Source: Sthenelais limicola (taxonomy: Eukaryota > Annelida > Polychaeta > Phyllodocida > Sigalionidae). From it: 64,000 nucleotides of DNA. The notes below the pieces were generated by a model, which worked only from the letters and a program-made list of their open reading frames with translations, made no database searches and was not told the origin of the DNA. The translations under genes were made by a program, and so were the position numbers. Below, piece after piece: positions 63,221-64,000 of this stretch (position 1 is its first letter; each line of letters starts with the position of its first letter). The stretch is from assembly GCA_942159475.1 (NCBI GenBank), contig OW804098.1:119747374-119811373 (forward strand), read 5' to 3'.

Positions 63221-64000
63221 CATTTTTTCACCAGTCTTACTTTGTAAGGATGTGGTAACACTACACCGCCACTGAAGAAATCCCTTGGGTCACAAGATGG
63301 TGGCTTCTTTTCATCCACTGCTAGAAACTCAAAGTTCTGACAGAGGTTAACAATGATGAGGAAGATTCGGTTTCTGGCCAAACTCTCACCTGGACAAACT
63401 CTTCTTCCAGCAGAAAATGCAATACTGTGCTTCCAAATGGGATTTGATCTTGGCAGCAATTCTTTTTCATCCTCGGTCATGTATCTCTCTGGTTTGAAAT
63501 TCCATGGATCAACAAAATATCTCTCATCATGATGTAGGTTCCAAAGGTTGGGGAAGAGGAGAGTTCCTTTTGGGATGAACTTTCCTTTGATGCTTGTATC
63601 CTCCCCAGCACGATGCGGTAGTGACAAAGGTAGTACAGAATTGTAACGAAAAAGTTCCTCCATTACGGCCCTGACATAAGGCATGTTGTGTTTATCTGGT
63701 AACGCTGGTCTTCTTCCATGTAATACATTCTCTATTTCATCATTAATCTTTGCTTCAATATCTTTCCTGTTGATCAGCACCGTTATCAAGGTTATTAAGG
63801 TAGCACTACTGGTGGAAAGTGCTGCTCCATTGAAATTGTAAGAAATGCCCAGTAAGTATTCTCTTTCTAGATGCTTTCCAGTTACTTTGTTTTGAAAATT
63901 CATCAGCGATGTGAGAACACAAGAAAGCTCTTCTCCATTGGTTGTCCGGGCCTCATGCTCAGTTAGATTCTGTTCCAGCCATTTTCCATATTCCTTGCAA
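63217..64000 (-). CDS. CYP2-like cytochrome P450, C-terminal 260 residues (partial)
   Basis: Microsomal P450s of this type oxidise small lipophilic molecules using NADPH-P450 reductase. The frame is open from the window edge (CKEYGKWLEQNL) to TAA at 63219-63217; the N-terminal half lies beyond 64000. Visible motifs: I-helix region YNFNGAALSTSSATL, K-helix ExxR (VMEELFRYNSV), PERF-type FKPERYM, and the heme-binding loop FSAGRRVCPGESLAR with the axial Cys. The C-terminus ends KVRLVKKC. The I-helix lacks the usual acidic residue before Thr (A/G-G-x-D/E-T), which may alter oxygen activation. About 260 residues are uninterrupted, so the terminal coding exon is long. Confidence 0.92.
   Translation of the reverse strand, partial: CKEYGKWLEQNLTEHEARTTNGEELSCVLTSLMNFQNKVTGKHLEREYLLGISYNFNGAALSTSSATLITLITVLINRKDIEAKINDEIENVLHGRRPALPDKHNMPYVRAVMEELFRYNSVLPLSLPHRAGEDTSIKGKFIPKGTLLFPNLWNLHHDERYFVDPWNFKPERYMTEDEKELLPRSNPIWKHSIAFSAGRRVCPGESLARNRIFLIIVNLCQNFEFLAVDEKKPPSCDPRDFFSGGVVLPHPYKVRLVKKC

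Overview
The window is animal (metazoan) nuclear DNA, most likely from a marine invertebrate. The evidence is a long gene with GT-AG introns and exons of 38-258 bp, vertebrate-like families (ABCC4/MRP4-type transporter, cytosolic sulfotransferase, CYP2-like P450), AT-rich introns full of short inverted-repeat transposons, LINE tails and a Penelope-type hammerhead motif. I cannot name the species. No prokaryotic features are present.

Layout. 1-1047: 3' end of a LINE (reverse-transcriptase tail, then a TCTAA-repeat tail). 1055-2965 (minus): an uninterrupted 636-aa ORF with a coiled coil, a LINE-ORF1-like region and a NADAR domain. 3866-5086 (minus): the first two coding exons of a sulfotransferase. 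Its last third is not seen. 5087-17673: about 12.6 kb with no recognisable gene and many MITE-like repeats.

17674-59562 (plus): 29 consecutive coding exons of an ABCC4/MRP4-like ABC exporter. They encode 1286 residues, from just before the first membrane domain to the stop codon. All splice phases agree. Both nucleotide-binding domains are complete. Only the N-terminal exon or exons are missing.

The intron between exons 7 and 8 holds a 12.7-kb LTR retroelement (24770-37472). Its two 285-bp LTRs look identical. It carries two overlapping gag-type ORFs, a protease-integrase ORF, an 861-aa envelope-like ORF with a furin-type site, and a small membrane-protein ORF. Reverse transcriptase and RNase H are absent: protease runs directly into integrase in one open frame. 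The small ORF appears to repeat the cytoplasmic-tail domain of the envelope protein. This element is the most unusual system in the window.

59563-63216: intergenic, with one unrecognised coiled-coil ORF (minus), a 39-bp tandem repeat and a TTAA-flanked transposon. 63217-64000 (minus): the C-terminal half of a CYP2-like P450. Its stop codon lies inside the TTAA target site of that neighbouring transposon.

The host genes (sulfotransferase, P450, MRP-type exporter) are all typical of conjugation, oxidation and export of small molecules. Their closeness here is suggestive but may be coincidence. Much of the rest is repeat families, several of which show exact target-site duplications.
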